NCBI GenBank assembly: GCA_007833815.1 | Contig: CP033464.1 | Coordinates: 4,830,001 to 4,894,000, forward strand | Reading direction: 5' to 3' | Source: Brevibacillus laterosporus | Lineage (GTDB): Bacteria > Bacillota > Bacilli > Brevibacillales > Brevibacillaceae | DNA: 64,000 nt | Shown: positions 7,897 through 16,797 of the stretch, in pieces | Layout of the letters: every line of letters begins with the position of its first letter | Position numbering within the stretch: the first letter of the stretch is position 1 | Notes under the pieces: generated by a model | Told to the model about the DNA's origin: nothing | What the model saw: the letters and a program-made list of their open reading frames with translations, nothing else | Database searches by the model: none | Made by a program: the position numbers and the translations under genes

Positions 7897-8691
7897 TTGT
7901 ATGATCCGATTGCCTTTTCCATCGGAAGCTTAGATGTCCATTGGTATGGACTTATTATGGGGACTGCTTTTTTAGTAGGAACATATCTCGCGCGTTATAA
8001 TGCCAAGCGCTCCGGTATAGATCCCGATCATATTTTAAACATGGTGGTTTGGATTATTCCTGCTGCTATCATCTGTGCTCGCCTTTATTACGTAGCCTTT
8101 GAGTGGAATACGTATAAAGATCATTTACTCGATATCGTTAAGGTATGGAATGGTGGTCTAGCGATTCACGGAGGGTTAATTGGAGGATTTATAGCAGGTG
8201 CTCTCTATGTAAAAAAATACAATCTGCCTTTCCTTACATTAGCAGATGCCATGCTACCTAGTGTTATCTTGGGCCAAGCCATTGGTCGCTGGGGTAATTT
8301 CATGAATCAGGAAGCGCATGGAGATGTGGCTTCTGCTGCGTTCATGTCTAACTTCCCTGCCTTTATTCGCGAGCAAATGTTCATTCAAGGCCAATACTAC
8401 CATCCTACTTTCTTGTATGAATCCGTGTGGAATCTGCTCGTATTAGGACTTCTGTTATTGATGTTGTATCGTTTCAAAAAATTTGATGGTCAAATTATGG
8501 GAAGCTACCTCATTTTATATTCATTTGGCCGCTTCTTTATTGAAGGAATGCGTACAGACTCTCTATATCTTGGACCTTTGCGTATTGCTCAAGTAATGAG
8601 CCTTGGGCTGATGGTTGTAGGTTTGATTGTACTAATCTACTGTTACCGACGCCAAAAAAATGCTGGACCCACGCAAAAAAATAGCATGTAG
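7897..8691 (+). CDS. lgt: Prolipoprotein diacylglyceryl transferase
   Basis: 264 aa integral membrane enzyme that transfers diacylglycerol from phosphatidylglycerol to the lipobox Cys of prolipoproteins. It starts MYDPIAFSIGSLDVHWYGL with the conserved N-terminal HWYG, then the signature GRWGNFMNQEAHG near residues 129-141 and RFFIEGMRTDS near the end. About seven hydrophobic segments are visible. I take TTG 7897 as start because AGGAGGAG (7882-7889) precedes it by 7 nt. The earlier in-frame ATG 7879 includes that SD. Several lipoproteins in this window would be its substrates. Confidence 0.95.
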   Translation: MYDPIAFSIGSLDVHWYGLIMGTAFLVGTYLARYNAKRSGIDPDHILNMVVWIIPAAIICARLYYVAFEWNTYKDHLLDIVKVWNGGLAIHGGLIGGFIAGALYVKKYNLPFLTLADAMLPSVILGQAIGRWGNFMNQEAHGDVASAAFMSNFPAFIREQMFIQGQYYHPTFLYESVWNLLVLGLLLLMLYRFKKFDGQIMGSYLILYSFGRFFIEGMRTDSLYLGPLRIAQVMSLGLMVVGLIVLIYCYRRQKNAGPTQKNSM

Positions 8692-8709
8692 CCTGACTAA
8701 TGAATAAAC

Positions 8710-8756
8710 AAGCATCCTGTATCCCTAAGAATGGGGAACAGGATGCTTTTATTTTG
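8710..8756 (+). terminator. Terminator after lgt
   Basis: AAGCATCCTGT (8710-8720) pairs exactly with ACAGGATGCTT (8738-8748), with a further TCCC/GGGGA inner pairing. TTATTTT follows. Confidence 0.85.
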
Positions 8757-8875
8757 ATGAGAGAAGAACGATTATCTAAAAAAGGCTTCCTTCTCGTTTA
8801 AAAGAAATATGGAAGGGTCATAATGGATATACAGTCATAATCGACTGGCATTTCTGATAAGAAGGAGATGATAGA

Positions 8876-9115
8876 ATGACCAGTGAGCTTTTAGAAGAAT
8901 ATCTGGATCACTTTGTCATTGTGTATTATCAACAAACAAACACAACGAATACCCTTACCTCCCATCACACGGAAGAAGGCGTGTTTTATGATTTTGACGG
9001 GGCTGGAATCCTCTTACGTCAAAATCACTTATGCTATATCCCTTTTCATTCCATTCAAAAAATCGAAATAAAAGCTAGGCCCACTCTCTGGCAACGATTA
9101 ACAGGAGTGTCCTAG
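8876..9115 (+). CDS. Hypothetical 79-aa protein
   Basis: ATG 8876 follows AAGGAGATG at 8862-8870. The product is a small acidic-to-neutral soluble protein with beta-strand-like alternation (HFVIVYYQQTN, EGVFYDFDGAGILLRQN, CYIPFHSIQKIEIK). The shape recalls an Sm/LSM-like or PH-like small barrel, but I cannot assign a family. Its last 15 codons lie inside the hairpin 9070-9120. It is flanked by lgt and the convergent pit operon, and neither suggests a function. Confidence 0.6.
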   Translation: MTSELLEEYLDHFVIVYYQQTNTTNTLTSHHTEEGVFYDFDGAGILLRQNHLCYIPFHSIQKIEIKARPTLWQRLTGVS

Positions 9116-9120
9116 CTTTT
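9070..9120. terminator. Terminator hairpin overlapping a gene's 3' end
   Basis: AAAAGCTAGG (9070-9079) and CCTAGCTTTT (9111-9120) are perfectly complementary, with additional inner ACTC/GAGT pairing. The stem carries T residues in both directions and can end the 79-aa gene and the convergent pit operon. Confidence 0.7.
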
Positions 9121-9149
9121 AGGCTTTACAGATTTATTTTAGTATGATC

Positions 9150-10157
9150 TTAGAAAAATACATCAAGTACACGATAACTGATGGCAGCTAATAGAGCTAC
9201 TGATGGAAGTGTAATTACCCACGTGAAGATGATACGTCCCGCAACGCCCCACTTTACAGCAGAGAACTTCTGTGAAGCACCTACCCCCATGATAGCAGAG
9301 GAGATTACATGTGTTGTACTAACCGGCAATTTCAAGATTGTAAATAGCGTAATGATAAATGCAGAGGAAATATCAGCAGAGAACCCAGAAATAGGCTTGA
9401 TTTTCATAATCTTGCCACCTAGAGTTTTGATAATTCTCCATCCTCCAACAGAAGTACCAAATGCCATTGCGAGAGCCGCGGACACTTTTACCCACAAAGG
9501 AATGTCCGTTGATGTCGTAAATCCACCTGATACCATAGCAAAAGTGATGATCCCCATTGTCTTCTGGGCATCGTTGGCCCCGTGACTAAATGCTTGCCAA
9601 GAAGCAGATAGCACCTGTAAGTAACGGAAGCCTTTGTTGGTTTTGTGATATGGCATGTTAGCAACGATTTTAGAAACAATCTTGATAACAATAAATCCTA
9701 ATGCAAAGGCAATAAGCGGAGATACAATCAAACCCTGAATGATTTTTATAAATCCACTATAATTAACCGCCCCTAAGCCTTCTGCACCTACAACCGCACC
9801 AGCAATCCCGCCGATTAACGCATGTGAAGAAGAACTAGGAATCCCGAACCACCAGGTAATCAGATTCCAAAGGATAGCAGCCACCAATGCAGCAAGTACT
9901 ACGACCAACCCATTTTGCAATTCAAATGGATTAGCGATATCGCTACCAATCGTTTTGGCAACACCCGTATAAGTGAGTGCACCGATCAAATTAAAGACAG
10001 CAGCCATAAGAATAGCCGTACGCGGGCTTAACGCGCGGGTTGAAACAGAAGTCGCAATTGCATTGGCCGTATCATGGAACCCGTTGATAAAGTCAAAGCT
10101 TAAAGCCATAATCACCACGAGAATCAGGATGATCATTTCTGGCGACAGATTAAGCAT
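9150..10157 (-). CDS. pit: Low-affinity inorganic phosphate permease, PiT family
   Basis: 335 aa, about ten hydrophobic segments. Phosphate/cation symporter of the plasma membrane. The duplicated PiT signatures are present: GFHDTANAIATSVSTRAL at residues 26-43 and HGANDAQKTMGIITFA in the second half (around 195-210). GIPSSSSHALIGGIAG and LPVSTTHVISSAIMG are the matching serine-rich loops. The start overlaps the end of the upstream DUF47 gene by 8 bp, so the two are cotranscribed and probably coupled. Confidence 0.94.
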   Translation of the reverse strand: MLNLSPEMIILILVVIMALSFDFINGFHDTANAIATSVSTRALSPRTAILMAAVFNLIGALTYTGVAKTIGSDIANPFELQNGLVVVLAALVAAILWNLITWWFGIPSSSSHALIGGIAGAVVGAEGLGAVNYSGFIKIIQGLIVSPLIAFALGFIVIKIVSKIVANMPYHKTNKGFRYLQVLSASWQAFSHGANDAQKTMGIITFAMVSGGFTTSTDIPLWVKVSAALAMAFGTSVGGWRIIKTLGGKIMKIKPISGFSADISSAFIITLFTILKLPVSTTHVISSAIMGVGASQKFSAVKWGVAGRIIFTWVITLPSVALLAAISYRVLDVFF

Positions 10158-10767
10158 TCTTCAGCACAATCCCTTCAACCAGATTAGAAACGTCCTCAGC
10201 AAAGTCCGCACAGTCTTCCAGTTTCTCATAAATCTCTTTTAACTTAATCGCTTCAATTGGGTCTTGCCCTGGTGTATTTAACAACTCAGAGACCATTTTG
10301 CGATAATTCGCGTCTGATTCATGTTCAAGGGTTTTGATATCTTTTGCGATACCTTCTACCACTTTATGATCCAGTTTACGCAGAGTCCGAATCAATTCGA
10401 TTAGTTTAGAAGTTAGTTGATGTAAGATATTTGCTTGAGCTAGTACACGCTTGTCTACTTGTTTCACTTGGTAGAGATACATGCATTCTGCGGTACCATC
10501 AATCAAGTCAATAACGGAATCAAGCGTATGAGCCAACGCGTGAATATCCTCACGTTCCAACGGTGTGATAAATGTTGAGTTTAATTGGTTCATTATTTGA
10601 CGAACAACAGCGTCGCCTTCCTTTTCAACTGCTTTAATCTCAGCTACTCTCTCCTGTAAATTTTGGTAGTTACTTACCATTTCAAAAAAGAGATGGGAAC
10701 CTTTATGTACAGTCGCAGCTTGCTGTTCAAAAAGATCGAAGAATGTTGTTTTGTTAGATTTGATCAT
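10150..10767 (-). CDS. DUF47 / PhoU-like Pit accessory protein
   Basis: 205 aa, almost entirely alpha-helical, soluble. The PhoU-like pattern EKEGDAVVRQIMNQLNSTFITPLEREDIHALAHTLD includes the conserved TPxxREDIxxL motif at about residues 60-75. EHESDANYRKMV repeats it in the second half. It typically regulates the PiT permease encoded immediately downstream, with which it overlaps by 8 bp. ATG 10767 follows GGAGTGAG upstream. Confidence 0.92.
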   Translation of the reverse strand: MIKSNKTTFFDLFEQQAATVHKGSHLFFEMVSNYQNLQERVAEIKAVEKEGDAVVRQIMNQLNSTFITPLEREDIHALAHTLDSVIDLIDGTAECMYLYQVKQVDKRVLAQANILHQLTSKLIELIRTLRKLDHKVVEGIAKDIKTLEHESDANYRKMVSELLNTPGQDPIEAIKLKEIYEKLEDCADFAEDVSNLVEGIVLKNA

Positions 10768-11146
10768 GGAAGAAATCTCACTCCTTCAGAATTATCACCT
10801 CTACGATTATATAAAACATGTTTTTCTACGTAAATTGATTTATAGTCAAAATTCGACATAAACTATGTTAAGTTTTTGTAAAGATATTAATAAGATTTGA
10901 TGAACCGCTAGATGACAGGGTTTTCAGCACACTGACTCACTTTTTTTTGTAAAAAAATACACAAATACCTTCAGAAAAAATACACAATAAATGTCTTGAT
11001 TTTCATTTAATCTTAATTCAGGCACAGATTTACTGGAATCATTTAGGCGGTTGTCTGTTGTTTGGTAACAAATTGTTAACAAAATGTTTACTTGCCAATC
11101 AGTAGGTCCTTTTGTATCAGACCATCTTCTATTCAATTTTATCCAT
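10768..11146. other. Upstream region of the pit operon, no gene seen
   Basis: AT-rich DNA. TATAAT on the minus strand (10806-10811) could be the -10 of the pit operon, but no good -35 stands 17 bp before it. TGTTAA and TGTAAA (10866-10871 and 10877-10882), spaced 5 bp, look like weak PhoP half-sites on the minus strand. Short reading frames here lack a convincing ribosome site. Confidence 0.3.
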
Positions 11147-11172
11147 TAAAAAAACCAGGTCGTACCCCGGTT
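11147..11172 (-). terminator. Minus-strand terminator of a decayed GGDEF gene
   Basis: On the minus strand AACCGGG...CCTGGTT (one mismatch) is followed by seven T residues. It lies just downstream of the GGDEF fragment at 11212-11457, so it probably once ended that gene. Confidence 0.45.
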
Positions 11173-11211
11173 TCGTACTCTCTTTTCTATTGTGTGCGTT
11201 GTTACATGCAT

Positions 11212-11457
11212 TCATGTATATGTTTTCATCTTATTGTAAGGAAATGTGACTGGTCTCTCGATGCCAAATTTCCATCTCACCACCCACGGGACCACAATAT
11301 AGGCAATCACGTTGTTTTTCGCTTTATGTATCTCCCTGTCCATCATCTTAAAAAACTGCCGATTGACCAGGACTTCTGTTAAAGAGTCATGATGAGCTTG
11401 TTTTTTGTAGGCCTCCAGCATTTTGCCAAAATAAAGACCGCCCGCTCCGCCATATCG
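11212..11457 (-). pseudogene. Remnant of a GGDEF (diguanylate cyclase) gene
   Basis: The open frame reads LYFGKMLEAYKKQAHHDSL TEVLVNRQFF and MMDREIHKAKNN, which closely matches the first 40 residues of GGDEF domains (xxAxxDxLTGLxNRRxF). Everything after that, including the active-site GGDEF motif, is missing, and the frame ends within 30 unrelated residues. No start codon with a ribosome site precedes it. I call this a truncated pseudogene. Confidence 0.6.
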
Positions 11458-11646
11458 TTATCTCATTTTGATACTCCCTCTAACAGGACGCTTTTTCATA
11501 TTAATCGGGAATAAATCTTAAGAACCACAATCTTTAGTTCATTTTATCCACTGTTACTACTCATTTCAAGTTGAAACATTCCCTATATCCCGATGGAAAA
11601 AGGGATAAATATGAGTTTTTTGTCATTAATAAGTATCCTTGCCTTG

Positions 11647-11742
11647 TTAGGTCCAATTACTCATTCTATATTGCAAAGTACTTGTATGTAGTTCCAGCAT
11701 GATTTGATCAGGATCACGAAAATAAACACTTTGGCCGCCATT
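11647..11742 (-). pseudogene. C-terminal remnant of a VOC/glyoxalase-type protein
   Basis: 31 codons reading NGGQSVYFRDPDQIMLELHT and ending at TAA 11647-11649. SVYFRDPDxxxxEL is the characteristic C-terminal strand of vicinal-oxygen-chelate proteins such as glyoxalase and fosfomycin-resistance enzymes, with the metal-binding Glu. A stop lies immediately upstream in frame and no N-terminal part is visible, so only the tail survives. Confidence 0.55.
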
Positions 11743-11906
11743 CTAATATGCTTATTTTTTTATTATAGACAGGCTTATCTTTCAGAGAATGAGCCAGCCA
11801 TAAAATTCATTTGCACAAAGTCGTCACTTTCCACGCTTTGACGAAGCTTTCTATCTGTGGTTATATAAGAAGAAAAGGCTTTTTTTGAATGGAAAGGACC
11901 CTGTTT

Positions 11907-12356
11907 ATGAACCCTAGCTCGTACTTAGCTGATGTATGCAATAGTTTAGGTCATAATCTTCATCGAATTGGTCAGCTTACCCGTGAGGAAACTAATAAGG
12001 TATTAAAGCCTTACGATCTAACCCCTGAACAGTGGCAAATGCTAGCTGTATTATATAAAACAAATGGTGTTACCCCAACAGAACTAGGGGAGATTACCTT
12101 ACGTGACAAAACGACTATCTCTCGAATTTTGCCAGGGTTATTTAAAAAGGGATTTATTTATAAGGAAGCACATCCCCAAGATTCCCGTAGCTATGTGGTC
12201 AAGTTAGTAGATAAATACCAAAGCTTGGTAGAAGAATCATTAGTGAAAATCCGTGAGCATTACCAAAATAGTTTCTTTGCCCCATTATCAAAAGACGAGC
12301 AACAGCAATTATTACATCTTTTAGTGAAATTACGTAAAGGCGCAGGCGACTTGTGA
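11907..12356 (+). CDS. MarR-family transcriptional regulator
   Basis: 149 aa. Winged-helix dimer typical of regulators of stress or drug response. Recognition region: NGVTPTELGEITLRDKTTISRILPGLFKKGFI, followed by the wing basic residues (HPQDSRSYVVKL). ATG 11907 has GAAAGGA 8 nt upstream. An in-frame ATG at 11889 exists but has no SD. No target gene is adjacent: the left side is decayed DNA and the right neighbour is convergent. Confidence 0.9.
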   Translation: MNPSSYLADVCNSLGHNLHRIGQLTREETNKVLKPYDLTPEQWQMLAVLYKTNGVTPTELGEITLRDKTTISRILPGLFKKGFIYKEAHPQDSRSYVVKLVDKYQSLVEESLVKIREHYQNSFFAPLSKDEQQQLLHLLVKLRKGAGDL

Positions 12357-12452
12357 TCATTTTATTTATGTTCCTTTTTGTCGATCTAAGGCACTATTTC
12401 CAAGGAAATGATGTCTTTTCTTTTACTTACATACTTTATTTCTTATAGAAGA

Positions 12453-12494
12453 AGGAGTAAGAAGCCCTTGGTATCAAGCTTCTTGCTCCTTTTT
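12453..12494 (+). terminator. Terminator downstream of the MarR gene
   Basis: AGGAGTAAGAAGC (12453-12465) pairs with GCTTCTTGCTCCT (12478-12490) with one wobble pair, followed by TTTT. Confidence 0.7.
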
Positions 12495-12532
12495 CATGTA
12501 CATACATGCTTACTTATTTAGGTCGATTTTCA

Positions 12533-14203
12533 TTACTGTAAATGTAACAATCTCTTTACACGCAATTCCAACTCAACCATGGAAAATGGCTTCGACATAT
12601 AATCGTCTGCCCCTAACGACAATCCTTGAACGATGTCGCCCTCACTATTTCGGTGTGAAAGCATCATTACTTTCATTTTGCGTAGATTCTGATCTTGTCG
12701 AATAATCTTCAATAACGAAAACCCATCCATTTTCGGCATAATTCCATCTAAAATACAGAGATGCGGTCTATTTTTCCTCATTACTTTCAACGCTTCTTCC
12801 CCATCTGCTGCTTCTATAATATCTACTTCTGGATGGGCAAGCCTTGCTTTTAAGATCGAACGAATAATTTGATCATCGTCTGCCAGAAGCAACCGTTTTT
12901 TCTTGTTGGAATCCAAATTGTTCTGGGGTTCTTCCATGTTTAATTTGGCTCGAACAACTCGATTACGCCCTTGACGCTTCGCCTCATACATGGCGTGATC
13001 AGCCTGCTCCATCCATTTTTGTTTCGACATCATTTCATCCCACTCTGCTACACCAGCAGAGAACGTGATATGAAAATTCTGACCATCTAATTGCACAACA
13101 GGATCTTGCTGTAACTGAGCAAGAATCCGCTCTAAGACCATTGTAGCCTGTTCAGCTGTTGTGCCAGGGAAGGCGATAACAAATTCTTCACCGCCATAAC
13201 GTGCTAACAAATCTGTTGCACGTAAGTTTTGTTGGATTTTGTAGCTTAACCCTTGCAAAACCAAATCACCGATATGATGTCCGTAGATGTCATTAATCTT
13301 TTTAAAATAATCAATATCAATAAAGGCAAGTGAATTAGGTTCCTGCTGCCTACGTGTTTGTGCCAATTCCACTTGTAATTGATGGTCAAAATAGCGGCGA
13401 TTGTTCACTCCAGTTAACGGATCACGGAAAGCCATCTGTTCATAGTGCTGAGTTCTCGTAAGCAAGCGGTAGATACATGCTTCCAACTCCTCAAAATGAA
13501 ATGGTTTGGTCACATAGTGGTCTGCTCCCATCCGATAGCACCTTACCTTATCCTCGCTATCTTTTCTTCCAGATAACACGATGAGCGGAATCCACTTTAA
13601 CACCATATCATTTCTCACAAAGTCAAAAATCTCATACCCAGATTGTGGGGGCATCATCAAATCCAACGTGATTAAATCAAAGGTATGCTCCCGTAATAAT
13701 TGCTTGGCCTCTTCCACATTGGCTGCCTCTTCGACTTGATAGCCTTCTTGAGAAAGACGTTTGACAAGATAGGTGCGCAATACATCATCGTCGTCAATTA
13801 ATAGGAGTCGATATGCTTGTTTATTTAGCAACAGATATTCTTCCTGTTTCTCTTCATGTAAAATTTCTTCCTTACTAAAACTTTGTTCCATTTTTAATTG
13901 GCCAATTAGCATGTTAACCATACCAATTTGGTCAGGCGCTAGCCTTTTTCTGGTATCCATTTGTGTCCATTCAAATTCTCGAACCAGTAAATCTGCCACT
14001 TTACCGATTGCCATCAGTCCAAAGATAGGTGCACTACCCTTCAAGGTATGGGCGATTCGATAAAATTCTTGGGCAGACTGCAAATTTTGTTCATTAGCAT
14101 AATGCTCCAGATGTTCCTCCATGCTGCTTAACTGATTCGTTAATTCATGCAAAAATAGCTTACGGGCTTCGTGCAAATGTTTTTGATTTTTATTCATAGT
14201 CAT
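12533..14203 (-). CDS. Hpt-REC-GGDEF-REC hybrid signalling protein, predicted diguanylate cyclase
   Basis: 556 aa, soluble. Order: Hpt domain (residues 10-110, phosphoacceptor His52 in IAHTLKGSA); receiver 1 (about 133-250, DDDD acidic pocket and LDLMMPP); GGDEF domain (about 265-425) with RYGGEEF active site and an intact RxxD inhibition site (RATD) five residues before it; receiver 2 (about 435-555, ADDDQ and LDGIMPKMDG). The protein can receive phosphoryl groups at three sites and should make cyclic di-GMP under feedback control. No histidine kinase survives next to it; fragments of one lie immediately upstream at 14238-14528. The SD is weak (GGATGTG). Confidence 0.93.
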   Translation of the reverse strand: MTMNKNQKHLHEARKLFLHELTNQLSSMEEHLEHYANEQNLQSAQEFYRIAHTLKGSAPIFGLMAIGKVADLLVREFEWTQMDTRKRLAPDQIGMVNMLIGQLKMEQSFSKEEILHEEKQEEYLLLNKQAYRLLLIDDDDVLRTYLVKRLSQEGYQVEEAANVEEAKQLLREHTFDLITLDLMMPPQSGYEIFDFVRNDMVLKWIPLIVLSGRKDSEDKVRCYRMGADHYVTKPFHFEELEACIYRLLTRTQHYEQMAFRDPLTGVNNRRYFDHQLQVELAQTRRQQEPNSLAFIDIDYFKKINDIYGHHIGDLVLQGLSYKIQQNLRATDLLARYGGEEFVIAFPGTTAEQATMVLERILAQLQQDPVVQLDGQNFHITFSAGVAEWDEMMSKQKWMEQADHAMYEAKRQGRNRVVRAKLNMEEPQNNLDSNKKKRLLLADDDQIIRSILKARLAHPEVDIIEAADGEEALKVMRKNRPHLCILDGIMPKMDGFSLLKIIRQDQNLRKMKVMMLSHRNSEGDIVQGLSLGADDYMSKPFSMVELELRVKRLLHLQ

Positions 14204-14237
14204 GGCGACATATCACATCCACTCGCTTTCCTTCTCG

Positions 14238-14528
14238 TTAGATCGAGGAGACTTCCGTTATTTGATGAATCACCTGTGTCAATTGATCTGTATCTGCTTT
14301 CACGTAAATATTTTGTTCCGGCTTAGTAAGAACAATATGATGATTTTGCCCTACTTGCCACTGTTCCAATAGTTCTTGCAACAATTCACCTAGTTGGACA
14401 TGAATAAAATGAATATTTTGTTTACCTGCTTGCATTCTTTGCAATCTAAAAAATCATTCAGCAGGTTGGAGAGCCGCTTGCCTTCTTTATTGATCGTCTA
14501 CTACTAATATTTTCTTCATTTTTGTCAT
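14238..14528 (-). pseudogene. Fused remnants of a response regulator and a histidine kinase
   Basis: Reading the minus strand, ATG 14528 opens MTKMKKILVVDDQ, the start of a response regulator, and stops at once. The next bases encode EGKRLSNLLNDFLD, part of a histidine-kinase dimerisation helix. A one-base loss then shifts the frame, which continues LQRMQAGKQNIHF...VKADTDQLTQVIHQI and stops at the N-box, before any ATP-binding G-box. The receiver-to-kinase joint implies an internal deletion. The intact Hpt-REC-GGDEF-REC gene lies directly downstream. Confidence 0.7.
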
Positions 14529-14645
14529 CCTCTCTCTTGCTTTACTCTTATGTATATAATTTCTTGAACTTTTGTAGCATTCTGTACGTTTATCATAAAG
14601 CGAGGAAGCAGGTACTCTACTAAGTACCCGCATACCTATCATTCT

Positions 14646-15257
14646 CTAGTTGGCACTGAATCCTTCTGTATAAGCTCCCACATCATTAATTAAACGTCTG
14701 AACTCACTTTCGTCCACATGTTGGCCTGCCAACAATCTGTCATGGACGGATAAAATTCGTTTGTACATTTTAAAATCAGGAGTAATGAAGACAAGACGCA
14801 CCTTATCCTGACGAATTAATGTGTCTCGAATCCCACGGATAATTCGATTGTCATGTCCATCAACATTTAATTTTAAACTTAGTTTCGGTCGTAATTCACT
14901 TGTTGGATCACGCTGGATCGGTTTTCGTTCATACTTTCCATTAGGAGTTCCGTCCGTCATCACACCGATCAGCATGGTATCTCCAAAAACTATCGCTTTT
15001 GCATCAAGAACTCCAGGTACTTTTTTGGCTCGTTCTTCCACGGCTGTCAACTGATAGCTATTTGTATTTTTTCCTTTATACATCATTGCCATTGGTCCAG
15101 GTTCTACAAACTCATGGTTATTGCGACGATCACTTTTGTACTCTTGAATGTCAATATGCGTATTTGTGCCACCTGGAGAATGGGTAGAACACCCCCATAG
15201 AGAAAGGGTCAGTAGTATTGCTGAGCTCCGTATAATAGCTGTATAGATTCGTTTCAT
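14646..15257 (-). CDS. YhcN/YlaJ-family sporulation lipoprotein
   Basis: 203 aa. Residues 1-23 are a lipoprotein signal (MKRIYTAIIRSSAILLTLSL) with lipobox LWGC, Cys23 being the lipidation site. The rest matches the YhcN/YlaJ pattern: AVEERAKKVPGVLDAKAIVFGDTMLIGV, followed by a second strand-helix unit (IRDTLIRQDKVRLVFITPD). Family members are spore membrane or cortex lipoproteins. It is monocistronic here and would need Lgt (7897) for processing. Confidence 0.88.
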   Translation of the reverse strand: MKRIYTAIIRSSAILLTLSLWGCSTHSPGGTNTHIDIQEYKSDRRNNHEFVEPGPMAMMYKGKNTNSYQLTAVEERAKKVPGVLDAKAIVFGDTMLIGVMTDGTPNGKYERKPIQRDPTSELRPKLSLKLNVDGHDNRIIRGIRDTLIRQDKVRLVFITPDFKMYKRILSVHDRLLAGQHVDESEFRRLINDVGAYTEGFSAN

Positions 15258-16074
15258 GCTAACACCCCCAGTTATAGCATGCTTGTTTTAAGGGTGTTTT
15301 ACTCGATTGACAGAAAAGGAAATAGTTCTAACGACACACCATGTATAACAAGAAGTAGACCTCCCTTACGTATATCACTAAAAGGAGGTCTATCTTCACT
15401 TTATTTCTCTTTATCTATGGTATATATACGTTCACATACTACCCTATCTATAACATTTTAACTATCTAGCGTATCAATGTAAACAAAAAACAATTTATCT
15501 ATCTATTTACAAACCTTCCAATACTATTAAAAACCTTGCAAATATACGGTTTTTTACAGATAAATTAGTTCTCGAGATGATTCCAGTTCATTCACTACCT
15601 CCAACTCACTGATCCCACGTGCAACGCTTTATAACAAGATGAACAAGCTCCTTATCCCGATTACTTCCTAATACCCCATTTTTTCTTGCCAAAAACCTTC
15701 TGGAAATCACTAGCACTCTTATGGGATGAAAAGTGAAAGTTAGTAACATTTTTCGTCCTTGCATCGTGATATGAGTGTTACATTGTGAATGATTCCTGAG
15801 GTTTTTTGCTTTCCTCATTTTTGGTTTTATTCTTTTTTTCGCTTTTTTCTGTCTTTTTGCTTTCTCCTTACGATTCTTACTTGTCCTCCAACGGTTTTTA
15901 CCCGCAAAAAGAATCATACACTCCCCCTGTCTACTTGTTTGACTTATAAGACACCCTCTGCGCTCTGTATGGTTAAAATTCTCGTTTTGCCTCTTTCCCA
16001 AATAGGCACATTACTTGCATTAGTAAAATAGTAAACCACGTCCAAGGAGGGAGAGACTAACGACGTACGTCTAA
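15258..16074. other. Low-complexity intergenic DNA, probably decayed
   Basis: No convincing gene. TAGACCTCC (15356-15364) and GGAGGTCTA (15384-15392) form a possible hairpin without a clear T run. A minus-strand frame (15606-16001) has a plausible SD (GGGGGAGTG) before an internal ATG, but its product is an extremely Lys/Arg-rich string without recognisable domain. I regard it as doubtful. Confidence 0.3.
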
Positions 16075-16388
16075 CAAGAACTGTGGAAAACAGGCCAACA
16101 AGAATTGGGAACCAAGCAGGTATCCTTAGAGTTTCTCACTTACGATAGTCCTTTAAGCAAAAAGCTTGCTGAATACATGAAGAATCAGCTAGAACAAAAA
16201 CAACAAGCGATATCAACGAACGCTGGAACTCAACGCTGGAAGCAGAAAAAATCCTGATGAACGATGCTGTAATTGGCCCTGTTTATCAAGTAGGGGCAAC
16301 CAGATTGACAAAGTCTTACCTAAAGGGAATAGCCTATCATCCATTTGGCGCTAGCTATAGTTTGAAATGGGTGGAAATCACAAAGTGA
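16075..16388 (+). pseudogene. Remnant of an OppA-type peptide-binding protein gene
   Basis: Two frames join into the C-terminus of an oligopeptide-binding protein: ELWKTGQQELGTKQVSLEF and SKKLAEYMKNQLEQ (16078-16200), then AEKILMNDAVIGPVYQVGA and AYHPFGASYSLKWVEITK ending at TGA 16386-16388. HPFGASYSxKW is characteristic of Bacillus DppE/OppA relatives. Some 60 residues between the two parts and the whole N-terminal lobe are missing, and the frame is broken. Confidence 0.65.
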
Positions 16389-16726
16389 ATAACCTGATTT
16401 TTCTAATATTCCCAAATTATGTTTTATTCTATTTATTCATCCAACAAATCTTGTAACTAATCTACAAATTTTTTAGCTAATCTAGCTGTTTTTTTTCATC
16501 GTCCTTTAACATGTTACTAAAATGTTTTTACAGAATAGGATTTTGATGATGGTAGATTTTTCCTAATGATAACTAGCTATAGTAAGCTCTCGTAACACTT
16601 TGGTCTATTTTTTTGAGAGAAGACCTTAACACACTTAGAAATAACAATACAACAAAAAGGTAAATAAAAATTAATATTTCGACATATTTTTATCTTTTGA
16701 GACATTTTTTGTCGATAAGTTATATA

Positions 16727-16754
16727 TTGTGTTTTTTCGTAATTTTCGTATAAT
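16727..16754 (+). promoter_or_regulatory. Candidate promoter of the subtilase gene
   Basis: Exact TATAAT at 16749-16754 with a poor -35 (TTGTGT, 16727-16732; 16-bp spacer). It lies 44 bp before the start codon. A TCGACA...TGTCGA inverted repeat (16679-16684, 16710-16715) just upstream could bind a regulator. A weak -35 suits activator or transition-state control. Confidence 0.45.
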
Positions 16755-16797
16755 TTAGACTAGTAACAAAATATTTTAAAGGGAGTTGTTGTTAAAA

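Noticed and set aside
10866-10882. PhoP-box pair before the pit operon
   Set aside because: Only two half-sites, about 110 bp upstream and not placed near a recognisable -35/-10.
10924-11136. 70-codon minus-strand frame
   Set aside because: AT-rich chance frame, no SD, no recognisable motif.
15606-16001. 131-codon minus-strand frame with internal ATG and SD-like sequence
   Set aside because: Product is extremely basic, low-complexity and matches no domain; the region is otherwise decayed, so I left it as a doubtful remark only.
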